NCBI GenBank assembly: GCA_022559845.1
Contig: CM040123.1
Span: 321,823,933 to 321,887,932 of the forward strand
Direction: 5' to 3'
Length of the DNA: 64,000 bases
Source: Amorphophallus konjac
Lineage: Eukaryota > Streptophyta > Magnoliopsida > Alismatales > Araceae
Position numbers and translations under genes: made by a program. Positions 11,221-20,142 of the stretch are shown here, one piece after another. Under the pieces are notes generated by a model. It was not told where the DNA came from, searched no databases, and was given only the letters and a program-made list of their open reading frames with translations. Position 1 is the stretch's first letter. Each line of letters starts with the position of its first letter.

Positions 11221-11460
11221 TGACCCCCAAAACCCTTCTTATTCCTCAAGGTTACATCCATAAACCCTCGCGTGCCCTTGCCGCTTCCTGTGTCTCCTCG
11301 TGTCGATACGTCTTGTATGCTTCTTCAAACCCTTCTCTCCCGCTCATTCTTCTTCACTAAAATCTCATCTCCACCACAGAGTTCTCCTCCGTTCTTGGCT
11401 CTAGTTTCATTTCCAGCAGCAACCAGCAAGAAAGAGTTGATACTCTGAGAGTTACGACAA

Positions 11461-13176
11461 ATGGATCAGCCAGAATCCGTCGCTCCTGTGGAAAGGAAGA
11501 GGAAGGGAAAAGAAATAGATGAGGAGCCTTCGTCCAAGCAGCAAAGATGTCTTGAACCAGAAACAGCTGCGGAAATGTCTTCAGCACAAGGTACTAGGCC
11601 CTCTCAGTCTACCGTGTTTTTAGAGAGTGGGAAAATCATTCCTCCGAGGATAGTATATTTCAGCGATGAATCCATGGTTTTGAAGTTTTCAGAACTTTTG
11701 AAGATTCTTGAGTTTCAGGAATGGAGGAAATTCCTAGAAAACCACCGTGTCTATTACCCTAGCCTGGTAATGGAATTTTACAATAATTTATCTTTGAGCC
11801 GAGATAAGTCTGCTTTGATCTCGTCTGTTAAAGGGGTTGAGATGACAGTAACATGTGACTCTCTCCACAAGGCTCTTAGTATTCCAGAAAAAGGGGAAGT
11901 GGAGAGAGGATATAGATATAGTCTTCATGAAGCCTTTTCGGTCATTACTGGTAAACCCAGTAACATTCATGACAAGGGGCAATTGAAGCTGAAAGCTTAC
12001 CAAACCTCGTCATTTCCCCCTCTTCACAAGCTTCTTCAGAACATCATTGCTTCAATAGTCACCCCACAGACTGGAGCTAGAGGAAGAATCACAGACACAC
12101 AGAGGTTCCTATTGTTCTGTCTGATTCAGAATGTAAAGATCTGTTTGCCTGAAATTATTTTTAATGTCATGAAGGGGTGTATTGGATCCAAAAGACATCT
12201 ACCCTACACCGCCCATTTGACAGACATCTTCAAGTATTCAAAGATTCTCTTGGATGGAGAGGCCTTGTCAGAAGTTAGGGCTCGAAACATTTTTAACATG
12301 AACTTTGTTTCAGTATTTTTGGGGTTGGAGGGTTCTTCTCTCTTGGGGCAGGTTAAGGCCCAGAAAGTTAAGGAATCACAAGCTCAGGGGGAGCTTCTGG
12401 AACACCCTCAAGATTCCGCCCAAACAGTTTTGGCATCAGCTTCTGAGGCTGCTCTACAGGAAACACCATCTGAACAACCACAGTCTACTATGTCTGCTGC
12501 ACCCACTGAAGTATCTTTTTCTTTTCAGAGACTTGTTGAGATTGCATCTGAAGAAGTCAGGATGTCTGAAAATAGCATTCAGACTGATCTAGATACAAAC
12601 ATTGATGGTCTGTTTGATTCTTTAGGAAAGACATCAGAAGAAGTGAGGGTGCCCGTGGAACAGCCTGATCAAGAGCAAGAAAGTAATGATCAAGAACTTG
12701 CTGATTTTGTTAATGTCATTCTAAGAGAAGCTGTGGAGAAAAGCTTGGAAGAGGCTGATAACGTGGTTACATCTGAAATTCTAGAACAAGCACCTGTTGA
12801 ATGTCCTGCAGATCATGATCTCAGGGAAGAAATAGTGGATGAGTGTCAGGAAAAAGTTCCTGTCATAGACCTAGAAACAGAATCTTCAAGTGAAGAAGAG
12901 GCACCTGAAAATGTAGTTCCTGACAAAGACATCCAAGCTGAAGATGAAGATCAGGCTCCAGCAGTAGACAACCAAACGCCAGTGCAAGAAGAAACAGGTG
13001 AGAGAACTGCACCTGGCTGTGAATCTTTTGGTACACCTCTAGGTCAACCTCGACTTCTATCTGCTAGGGCGCCAAATATTGAAGAACTTCTTATAAATTT
13101 GACTCAGCAAATGCAAAGACAAGATAAGAAAATGGATGATCTGCTCACGTCAATCAAGTTCATTCCAGGCTACTGA
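11461..13176 (+). CDS. Accessory protein, 'putative plant transposon protein' type
   Basis: A 571-residue frame. Residues about 10-25 are a basic nuclear-localisation-like stretch (ERKRKGKEIDEE). Residues about 70-290 form a globular region with WRKFLENHRVYYPSLVMEFY, a V.GVEMTVTCDSLHKAL segment and a helical block around GRITDTQRFLLFCLIQN. This resembles the plant transposon-associated family (FY.NL... V+GV.... ...L.+P) often found beside retrotransposon genes. Residues about 300-520 are acidic and low in complexity. The frame ends at 13176, where a one-base shift separates it from the coiled-coil tail at 13157-13742. It sits where pol would be and may be an env-position or captured host-type gene. 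Function is unknown and the family assignment is by recognition only. Confidence 0.6.
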   Translation: MDQPESVAPVERKRKGKEIDEEPSSKQQRCLEPETAAEMSSAQGTRPSQSTVFLESGKIIPPRIVYFSDESMVLKFSELLKILEFQEWRKFLENHRVYYPSLVMEFYNNLSLSRDKSALISSVKGVEMTVTCDSLHKALSIPEKGEVERGYRYSLHEAFSVITGKPSNIHDKGQLKLKAYQTSSFPPLHKLLQNIIASIVTPQTGARGRITDTQRFLLFCLIQNVKICLPEIIFNVMKGCIGSKRHLPYTAHLTDIFKYSKILLDGEALSEVRARNIFNMNFVSVFLGLEGSSLLGQVKAQKVKESQAQGELLEHPQDSAQTVLASASEAALQETPSEQPQSTMSAAPTEVSFSFQRLVEIASEEVRMSENSIQTDLDTNIDGLFDSLGKTSEEVRVPVEQPDQEQESNDQELADFVNVILREAVEKSLEEADNVVTSEILEQAPVECPADHDLREEIVDECQEKVPVIDLETESSSEEEAPENVVPDKDIQAEDEDQAPAVDNQTPVQEETGERTAPGCESFGTPLGQPRLLSARAPNIEELLINLTQQMQRQDKKMDDLLTSIKFIPGY

Positions 13177-13742
13177 AGCTTGAAATTTCTCTCCTAACTG
13201 AATGGAAAAGGTTTCTGTTAAACAAGAAAGCTTCAGATGATGCCAACAGGTCCTTGATGTCAGGCTTGCAGGAGGCATGTTCAAAGATCGCAACAGCACT
13301 TCGTGAATTACAAGATGCTCAAATTTCCTCCTTTAAGTCTTCTGCCAGCATTATAAATCACTGTTTTGAGATCAGAGCATCCTTAGAAGTTTTGAAGGGG
13401 TCATTCAGTGCCCTAGGTCCAGATGTCCAGAAGATCTATGATAAATTGATCGCTTTCGTATCAAAAATGACAACTCTGACTGACAGATATGAAATTGTTA
13501 ATATTCGCCAAGAAGACATCATTTCTGAAGTGGCAAATGTCAGAAGCGTTGTGGTGTATTGGCTAGCTGAATTGTCCAATGACCTGAAGGAATTTCAATA
13601 TGTCTTGGGTTCAGCCCCTGGTCAGGCTTCCTCTAGCAGAACTCCACCTCAAGAATATACCTCTGCTGCTCCTAGGGGGAGACCACCACAAGGCAGGCCG
13701 CGTGGCCCTTCCAGCAGACATACCAGATATTTTAATCCTTAA
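13157..13742 (+). pseudogene. Frameshifted C-terminal tail of the accessory protein
   Basis: In the frame one base away from the preceding ORF, coding continues without a stop from about 13157 (LLKLEISLLTEWKRFLLNKK) to the stop at 13740. It gives a helical, coiled-coil-like region (about 130 residues) and a Pro/Arg/Gly-rich basic end (PRGRPPQGRPRGPSS). No ATG is found near its start, so it is better read as the end of the 11461 gene after a one-base indel near 13150 than as a separate gene. An intron is an alternative, but no convincing splice pair is seen there. Confidence 0.5.
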
Positions 13743-13866
13743 AAAGATAGTGATCTATATCTTGTTGCCCATTTTGAGGCTCTCTCTCACACTCTTGGAT
13801 TTGTTAATTACATCTCATATCATTTGCATTTCTGCTTCCTTTTGTTTCTTTCTTTTTGATGTTGCC

Positions 13867-14107
13867 AAAGGGGAAGAATTGTGATCTTGCATTTTGAAAT
13901 CTCCACGTGCATATGCATTATTATCCTCCCATGATTCATCTTGGCTATATCAAAGGGGGAGATTGGTTTTCAATTATAGCATGCTGGTTGCTTTAATTTC
14001 TCAAACTATTTTCTTTTTGATGAAGTCAAAGGGGGAGAATAGTTTGAGTCATCAGACTTCTCAAATGACTCACTGTGTAGTGTTGCCATCATCAAAAAGG
14101 GAGAGAT
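13867..14107 (+). promoter_or_regulatory. Polypurine tract cluster before the right copia LTR
   Basis: Four similar purine tracts occur: 13867-13878 (AAAGGGGAAGAA), 13952-13962 (AAAGGGGGAGA), 14028-14039 (AAAGGGGGAGAA) and 14094-14106 (AAAAAGGGAGAGA). Only the last touches the LTR and should prime plus-strand DNA synthesis. The others are degenerate duplicates or internal priming sites. Confidence 0.75.
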
Positions 14108-16669
14108 TGTTGTGCCCCTATGGTTTTGATGATGGTTTTAATGGTGGTTTTGATGTTTGGCCTTTGTAGTGAGCTATTCACTGTGAGTCATCTTGTATGA
14201 GTCAAATCGCTAGTATTCACTTTCTGATCATAATGCAGTTCTTCATTAGTTCTAATATGGCATTGTATAATTGATTATGTTCAGTCATGTTATACATTGG
14301 TCTTCAGGCGTCCCAAGTATGCATATTGTTTCAGGTTCTCCAAGTCTATACAATGAAGTCTGATCATTGCATTTGCATTCACAATGTCTTCACATTTGAA
14401 GTCTGTACATCGGACTGCTTCTTTTGAAGTCTATACATTGTGGCCTTGAAACTTCAAGTATATACACCTTCAGTTGAACGCAAAGTGTATACGTTGCAGC
14501 ATTAACTCATTGGGCTGCAGCGTCAACTCAGCAAGTATGCACATCGTATTCAGACTTTCAAGTCTATACACACCATCTTCATAGGTTTAAAGTCTGTTCA
14601 GCATGCCTTGGTATTCACAGCCTTTAAAGTCTGTACATTGGTTCAGACTCCTCAAAGTCTGTATAGCGTGAAGTCTAAACATTATTTTCAGGGCTTGTCT
14701 TCGTGTCGTTTTGTTCCATTGCGTGCAGAACATTGCAGCACCTCGTGTTACTTTCTGTGCCACCTCGTGTTGTTTCTTCAGTATTTAGTTGCTCATCTCG
14801 AGTCATCCTTTTTATTTTTGCTCTTGTGTTTTCGTGTCACTTACTGTAGTTACTCGAGTCATTTTCCTGCTTTCTTTGGTTTATCACGTGTCGTTGTAGC
14901 CGTTCCTGTCTTCTGTCCTCGTGTTGTCTTTCCTAGACCCCGTGTCTTTCTTACTTTGTGACCACACTTCGTGTCAGTTTCTATCTTCGTCTTCGAGTTG
15001 GTTTTAGTCCATGTTGTTTTCGTGTCATTTTCGTCTTCGAGTTGGTTTCAGTCCATGTTGTTCTCGTGCCGTTCTCTTTGCTGTTTGTTATGTCGTGTTG
15101 TTTTTTGTATTCGTGTCTTCGTGTTATTCTTGTGTTTATGTCCTCGTGTTGTTTGTTTTTATCTTCATCCAGGTTCCCTCTGATCGCGTGTTTGTCTACC
15201 GTTTCGCTCCGTGAGACTTCCTTCTCACCTCGTGCTGCTCTCATGAGACCTCGTGTCGTTCTCTTTGTAGTATTTGTTTTGTCACCCTTGAACCTCATGT
15301 CGTTCTCTTTGTAGTGTTTGTTTTGTCACCACTGTATCTCGTGTCGTTCTCAGTATAGTGCACCTCTTGTCGTTCCTTCATACCTCGTGCTGTTTCAGCT
15401 TGAGTGTCAACCGACTCATTTCAGGTAGATATATATAGCGAACTCTGAGTATTAATGGTCTTTATCTCCTTGCAGGTCCAAGGAAGAATATTCCCCAATA
15501 ACTGGGCTGCACGTGATCCAATACTAGAGGAACAAATTCGAAAAGGGCACGTGGCAGGAAGGTTCTGGATCGAGCGTGGGAGGCACACGCACTTTCTACC
15601 CTATCCTCCTGCTGGCTGTTGATATAAAAAGAAGAAAGGCTGATCGAGCAAAGGGTAAGAGAGGGTGAGCCAAAAAGAATAGAGGAGCAGAGATCGAGAG
15701 AGAAAAAGAGTAGAAGAAGAGGAGAAGAGAAGAGACAGAGAGTGCCTACGAAAGAGGAAGAAGAGAAAGAGAGAGAGAGAGCTCGTGAGGGTTAAGAGAA
15801 AAAGAAAGTGAGAGAGAAGAGAAGAGGAAGAGAAGCTTACCTGAAGATCTGTCTACTGGACCTTGGATCAAATCCAGGCTAGTCAGCTCCATGTGAGCCA
15901 CATCTGTGTTATCTTTCTTTACAGCTTTCTGATCGCTGTGTATTTTTCCTTTCTTATTTTTTTCCTTTCTCATTTGGTTAGCTGTGTACTTTCGATCCTC
16001 TGGACTGAGGTCGGGTCCCTCCTGGTCTGGAGGAAGAGAGGTCTGCGACCTCTAGTCTGCAAGTGGCTGGAAGTCACTTGTGTGTTCCCTCCAGTTTGGA
16101 GGAAGGGAGATCTGATCTCCAGTTCTGGGCTTGTGGGTTGCAAGTCCAGAGGTCCCTCCTGGTCTGGAGGAAGAGAGGCTCTGCCTCTGGTGGGTTGCTG
16201 GTAGCAAAGTGCTACTGGCCGGTTCACTGGTAGTGGGGCTGCTACCAGTGGGGTTCCCTCTTGGTATAGAGGAAGAGAGACGCGAGTCTCTGGTTTCTAG
16301 TGACCGTGGGTTGCTAGAGGTTCCCTCCAGGTAGGAGGAAGAGGGGAGTTTATTCCCCTGGGTAAGCTGTGTATCAGCTTCTGTTGGCAAGCTGTGTTGC
16401 CCAGCTATTAGTGTAGCCACACTTGGTTGAGTGTGGGGTGGATGTAGGTCTGGAGGACCGAACCACCTTAAAATCTCTTGAGCAGTGGTTTGCGTTGTGA
16501 GTGTGCTTCCGCTAGATGCTTGAATAGGCGCGTCTCATGTGTTTGCTCATTGGCTTAATTGAATTTGGTTTTATTCTGAGATTGCGTCCAGCACTTGAGT
16601 TTTTATTTGCGCATTAATTGTAGAAGGATACATTCACCCCCCTCTGTATCCGGGCATTGCGCCCTAACA
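14108..16669 (+). repeat. Right (3') LTR of the copia-like element
   Basis: 2562 bp, TGTTGTGCCC to CCCTAACA, intact, and nearly identical by eye to the left LTR (with its tail re-inverted). It carries the same U3 subrepeats, TATA box (15623-15629) and a purine-rich leader. ORFs inside are duplicated only because the LTR is duplicated. Confidence 0.92.
15623..15629 (+). promoter_or_regulatory. TATA box of the right copia LTR
   Basis: TATAAAA in GTTGATATAAAAAGAAG, equivalent to 5861-5867. From this position it could drive readthrough into the right flank. Confidence 0.55.
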
Positions 16670-16674
16670 AGATT
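16670..16674. repeat. Right target-site duplication of the copia-like element (AGATT)
   Basis: AGATT directly after the LTR end, identical to 4341-4345. Confidence 0.9.
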
Positions 16675-17353
16675 CCCACTAGGACGCCGAGTTGGTTGTA
16701 GCCTTAAAACCCAAATGTCTAGAAAGCACTTTATCGACGTTTTCTACGCTCTGGATCTCAGCGGCCATCCAGTAGACCGCATGAGTCTATTAGTGGCCAT
16801 TTACTTGACCGCCAAAGACACCTAGCGGCCCTACCATGACCGCAAGGTTCCAGAGATTTCACTACGTCGACACTCCCTTTCTTCATGCGTCGACTCTGTC
16901 AATAAAAATGGTCCAACACTGACCGCTAATGTATAGAAACGGTCCAGTAAACGACTGCTAAAGTCTATAAACGGTCCAGTCATGACCGTTAGTGTCTTCA
17001 ATGTTCTTAACCCGGGGTTTGACCCAAGGGTTGATTTTTCTAATGATCGTAGATGGTCTATGATTATCTAGAACCTCACACTTTGTTTCCAAAGCAACTT
17101 AATGAATTATGAAAATTAAAGAATGTGCCATTATGCTACTAGATTTTCTCCGGGGCATGACCTTGTTCTAAATCAATCTTGAACTCTCATGTTCTTAATT
17201 GGTGCATTCTTACCTTGATATTTGTTATCATGAAATTATAGCTTGAACTTGTTCATAATTGGCCTACATTGTTGATATTTCTCATAGAAGTAGCTTTATT
17301 TATAACTTGAAGATGCAAGAGCGGGCACAGATAGTGTCCAAGGGCTTAACTCT
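16675..17353. other. Spacer between the copia-like and chromovirus insertions
   Basis: About 680 bp without a gene. It contains a run of diverged GACCGCTA/ACGGTCCAGT repeats (about 16810-17005) and then AT-rich DNA. It is continuous with 3441-4340 on the left and 52504-53281 on the right once the insertions are removed, so it is part of the older host repeat. Confidence 0.5.
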
Positions 17354-17358
17354 AGTCC
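17354..17358. repeat. Left target-site duplication of the chromovirus (AGTCC)
   Basis: AGTCC directly before TGTGACGACC, repeated at 52499-52503 directly after the other end of the element. Confidence 0.9.
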
Positions 17359-18654
17359 TGTGACGACCCGAGGATCTGAGTACCGGAAAGGAACCGGCGC
17401 GTCTCAAATCTCGGCCCGCCAACCCACGAGTCCAAACACTCAGAAGGGTAGAAAGGAGTGGTGTGGGGGTACAAGAGAAGCTGCAACGACCACAGAGATA
17501 GCACACTAATCTAAAATAAAATGCACATAAAAATGTAAATAAATAAACTGCTACAAGGTCCACAGTGTCTCATGTCCAAAGGAAAGTACAGTCAACGGGA
17601 AAGAAAGTACAACAACACGGGGCATCCCCCGGAGTACAACTACACGGGGCATCCCCCGGAGTACAACTACACGGGGCATCCCCCGGCTCTGGCAGACTGG
17701 CGACTAACCCTGCTAGAAGAACCACGCTGAAACTCGGCCGCGCCTCCCGTCGACCCCGCCTCACCTGAAGAGCAGGGGTGAGCCTCATCTCATTGGCCCA
17801 GTAGGGATCCCGCGAATCCCCACCTCGCACGGAAAATGAGAAAGAGAAAGATAACCCTACCAAACAAGAGTACGGTAGAACCGACAAGCTAAAATAAATA
17901 AACGAAAAAGTCGACTACTCTAATAGTACCGCACTATGGAACCTCGATCCAACAAAACGCGAGTCCACACCTGCCAGTGAATAGGAGCACCACCCACTAG
18001 AAGAACGACCGGAAGCGTCCCCTGACGTCTCATACCGTGTCACAAGTGTCTAGCTACTACGCCCCTGGCGTGAGACTCAGACACACTCAGTAACCAGAAG
18101 TAACCGCAAAACAAGGACTAGCTGAGGTCACGCTCGTCAGCGCGGGTCCGAACCCTCAGCCTCGTGTGCACACTCAGACCGTACGCCCTAGGCCTATCCT
18201 CTAGCTGGTATTTCCCCCTAAACCCGGACTCGGAAGTACGCGGGGGCCCTGCGGTAACCAGCCTACTCACCGCCTCTCTCGGGTACGCCGCTCAGCCACT
18301 CCCAGGCGAGCCAGCACACGCGTGCCGTGGGAAAGCTACGACTAGTGGTAGGGTCACTGGAAGTAAGGACTAATCCACGAAAACCACCGACCAAACACTA
18401 GCACAGACTCTTGATGACCAGACAATAGGTACGGATGCCGGGGACACGCATGAGGTCCAACCGTCCCTCAAGTCACGCGGCACCCCTACCGAGGTAACTG
18501 ATTCTCCGGGAACCTCGGGCGCCCCTGCGGCTCTCACTGGGTGCCCACGGCATCCCTAGGGCCACACGCCACAACCGGGTCCATAACTCACCCAACCGGA
18601 AGTCACGCTACCCGCAAGAACACGGTTCGGAGGAGGGGGATGGTCGCGCTAGGT

Positions 18655-18880
18655 ATCCCTAGCGTGACACCGAAGAATGCGCTAGCTATGGCTAGCGCGA
18701 TCTTCCATGTCGCGCTGCCCAAAGCTAGCGCGTTCACACCTAAACGCGCTAGTCTTGGATAGCGCGATCTGGAGATCGCGCTACCAGAACCAGGCGCGTT
18801 CCCCACCGCCTTACTGTTCATCTTCTCAGACGGACACGCTCGGACGACACGGCGCGTTCATCAAGAACGCGCCACTGGAC
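18655..18880. repeat. Array of GCGCTAGC/TAGCGCG hairpins in the chromovirus LTR
   Basis: Perfect stems include 18679-18698 (GCGCTAGC, loop TATG, GCTAGCGC), 18760-18783 (TAGCGCGATCT, loop GG, AGATCGCGCTA) and 18851-18873 (GGCGCGTTC, loop ATCAA, GAACGCGCC). A further stem AGCGCGTTCA/TGAACGCGCT lies between and is perfect in the other LTR. The same array is at about 51355-51600. Confidence 0.8.
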
Positions 18881-19440
18881 TATAGCGCGACAACGGGCCG
18901 AGCCCGGTTCACAAAATACGCCCGGAAAACGCAAAACCACGCCCATTCACCACCCCTGGTGAAGGGAAAACAACGGGGGATCACCACACAACGTCCTAGC
19001 ATGCATCTAGAGCCCCCAAATCGATCAAAAACTCCACGAATCGACGGATCCGGCGCTCAAGCCCCAAGCATGAAAATGACCCTCCCGGCATGGATTTAAC
19101 CCCACTCGGCCTCTCCACGGCCTAGAAATCACGGGGAATGCTATGAAGAGGGCAAGGATCCGTCCCCCTACCTCAAGGAAGCTCAAAATCCACCGAATCG
19201 CCACCGAAATCAAGGATGAAGTTTTTACTCCCACGAACGCCCCGCCTCTCGCCGCGAAAAGCACGCCACCGGGACCGCCTCGCCGCCGCCGCCGCTGCCA
19301 CGCCGTTGCTGGAGTGAGAGGGGCCGCGTCTCGGTCGCCCGGGGAGAAGAAGATCGGCCGCGGGGGAGGGGGAGCTCTCACGGTTGAAGGAAGGAGGAAG
19401 AAGAAGAAAAGAAAAAGGTAAAAAGAAAAGAAAAAGAATT

Positions 19441-19451
19441 AATATATATAG
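19441..19451 (-). promoter_or_regulatory. Candidate TATA box of the chromovirus 3' LTR
   Basis: CTATATATATT on the minus strand, about 340 bp inside the LTR start and followed by a long pyrimidine-rich leader. It is conserved at 52155-52165. Confidence 0.5.
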
Positions 19452-19789
19452 AAAATCCAAAAAATCAAAAAAATCCCAAAAAATTGAAAAATACACCTCC
19501 TCGACTGTCTCGACGCGCTGATCACAACGGCACCACTTGTGGGTTGGTGAACGACCCAGTTCACCCGCTACAGGGTTCCGAAGGATTCGCCGAGACCCGT
19601 ACACGGAAATCGGAAAACACGCACGGAAAAGCCACGGACACACTCCGGGCCTCCGAAACGACTCCGGATCGCGCCGATCCGAACACGAAAGATGTCCGAA
19701 ACGAAATTTCAGACACAACAAGGTCGGACACTCCGATAAACCAGATTCGGGACCCACAAGGAAGGATCCGAAAGATCCGGGACACTACA

Positions 19790-19803
19790 GCCCTCCCCCC
19801 TTA
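19790..19803 (-). promoter_or_regulatory. Polypurine tract of the chromovirus
   Basis: TTAAGGGGGGAGGGC on the minus strand, directly before the 3' LTR start. It is the expected plus-strand primer site. Confidence 0.85.
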
Positions 19804-19856
19804 AACGAATTTCGTCCTCGAAATTCAAGGACAAGGCACAAGGACGGGGGAAAGAC

Positions 19857-20137
19857 TCACACAAACAAATAAGGATACAGCTCCCGCATCTCATCCTCGC
19901 GCTCCCAAGACGCCTCGTCGCCAGAATGACGCTGCTAGACCACCTTAACCAAAGGAATAACCTTGTTCCGCAGGCGCTGCTCCCGCCGATCCTCAATGCA
20001 AACAGGAAACTCCGGAAGGGACAGATCCGGGGTCACCTCAGGCCAAACGGCATCCTCGAGAACATGAGAATCATCGGGCATGTACTTCCGAAGCATCGAT
20101 ACGTGGAACACATCATGCACCGCGAAAAGCTCCGGAG
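19857..20137 (-). pseudogene. pol: Chromovirus integrase C-terminus and chromodomain-like tail
   Basis: This is the end of pol, cut off from the rest by the nested Tat element. It contains the family motif HDVFHVSMLRKYMPD, then a region ending in the VKV.W...H...EA.WE.E..M...YP.LF pattern of Tekay/Del chromodomains. The chromodomain is thought to guide integration to methylated chromatin. An in-frame stop (TAG, 19935-19937) sits where the family has Trp. The frame then runs open to TGA at 19857. Across the GTAGC duplication the frame is continuous with the piece at 45494-46389, so the insertion was clean. Confidence 0.8.
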
Positions 20138-20142
20138 GTAGC
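20138..20142. repeat. Left target-site duplication of the Tat element (GTAGC)
   Basis: GTAGC directly before TGTTGACGCC, identical to 45489-45493 after the right LTR. Confidence 0.92.

Larger units (their letters stand above)
4346..16669 (+). mobile_element. Non-autonomous Ty1/copia-like LTR retrotransposon without pol
   Basis: A 12.3-kb element bounded by two near-identical LTRs of about 2.56 kb starting TGTTGTGCCC and ending CCCTAACA, flanked by AGATT duplications. The primer site TGGTATCAGAGC (initiator Met tRNA type), the repeated AAAGGGGGAGA tracts before the right LTR and a coiled-coil/zinc-knuckle Gag point to a Sire/Maximus-like copia lineage. No protease, integrase, RT or RNase H is encoded. 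The internal region has gag, about 2 kb without genes, and an accessory ORF. The left LTR end, primer site and gag start are inverted (6698-7164). The element must depend on enzymes from a relative, and this copy is also damaged by the inversion, a small insertion, one stop and one frameshift. Confidence 0.85.
17359..19789 (-). repeat. 3' LTR of the chromovirus
   Basis: 2431 bp, TGTAGTGTCCC to GGGTCGTCACA on the minus strand, nearly identical to 50072-52498. It contains three direct CACGGGGCATCCCCCGGAGTACAACTA-type units (about 17636-17690) and a cluster of GC-rich hairpins (18655-18880). Confidence 0.92.

Noticed and set aside
19173..19757. 194-codon minus-strand ORF in the chromovirus LTR
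   Set aside because: Not kept intact in the other LTR (128 codons there); low-complexity F/L/R-rich sequence in the leader.
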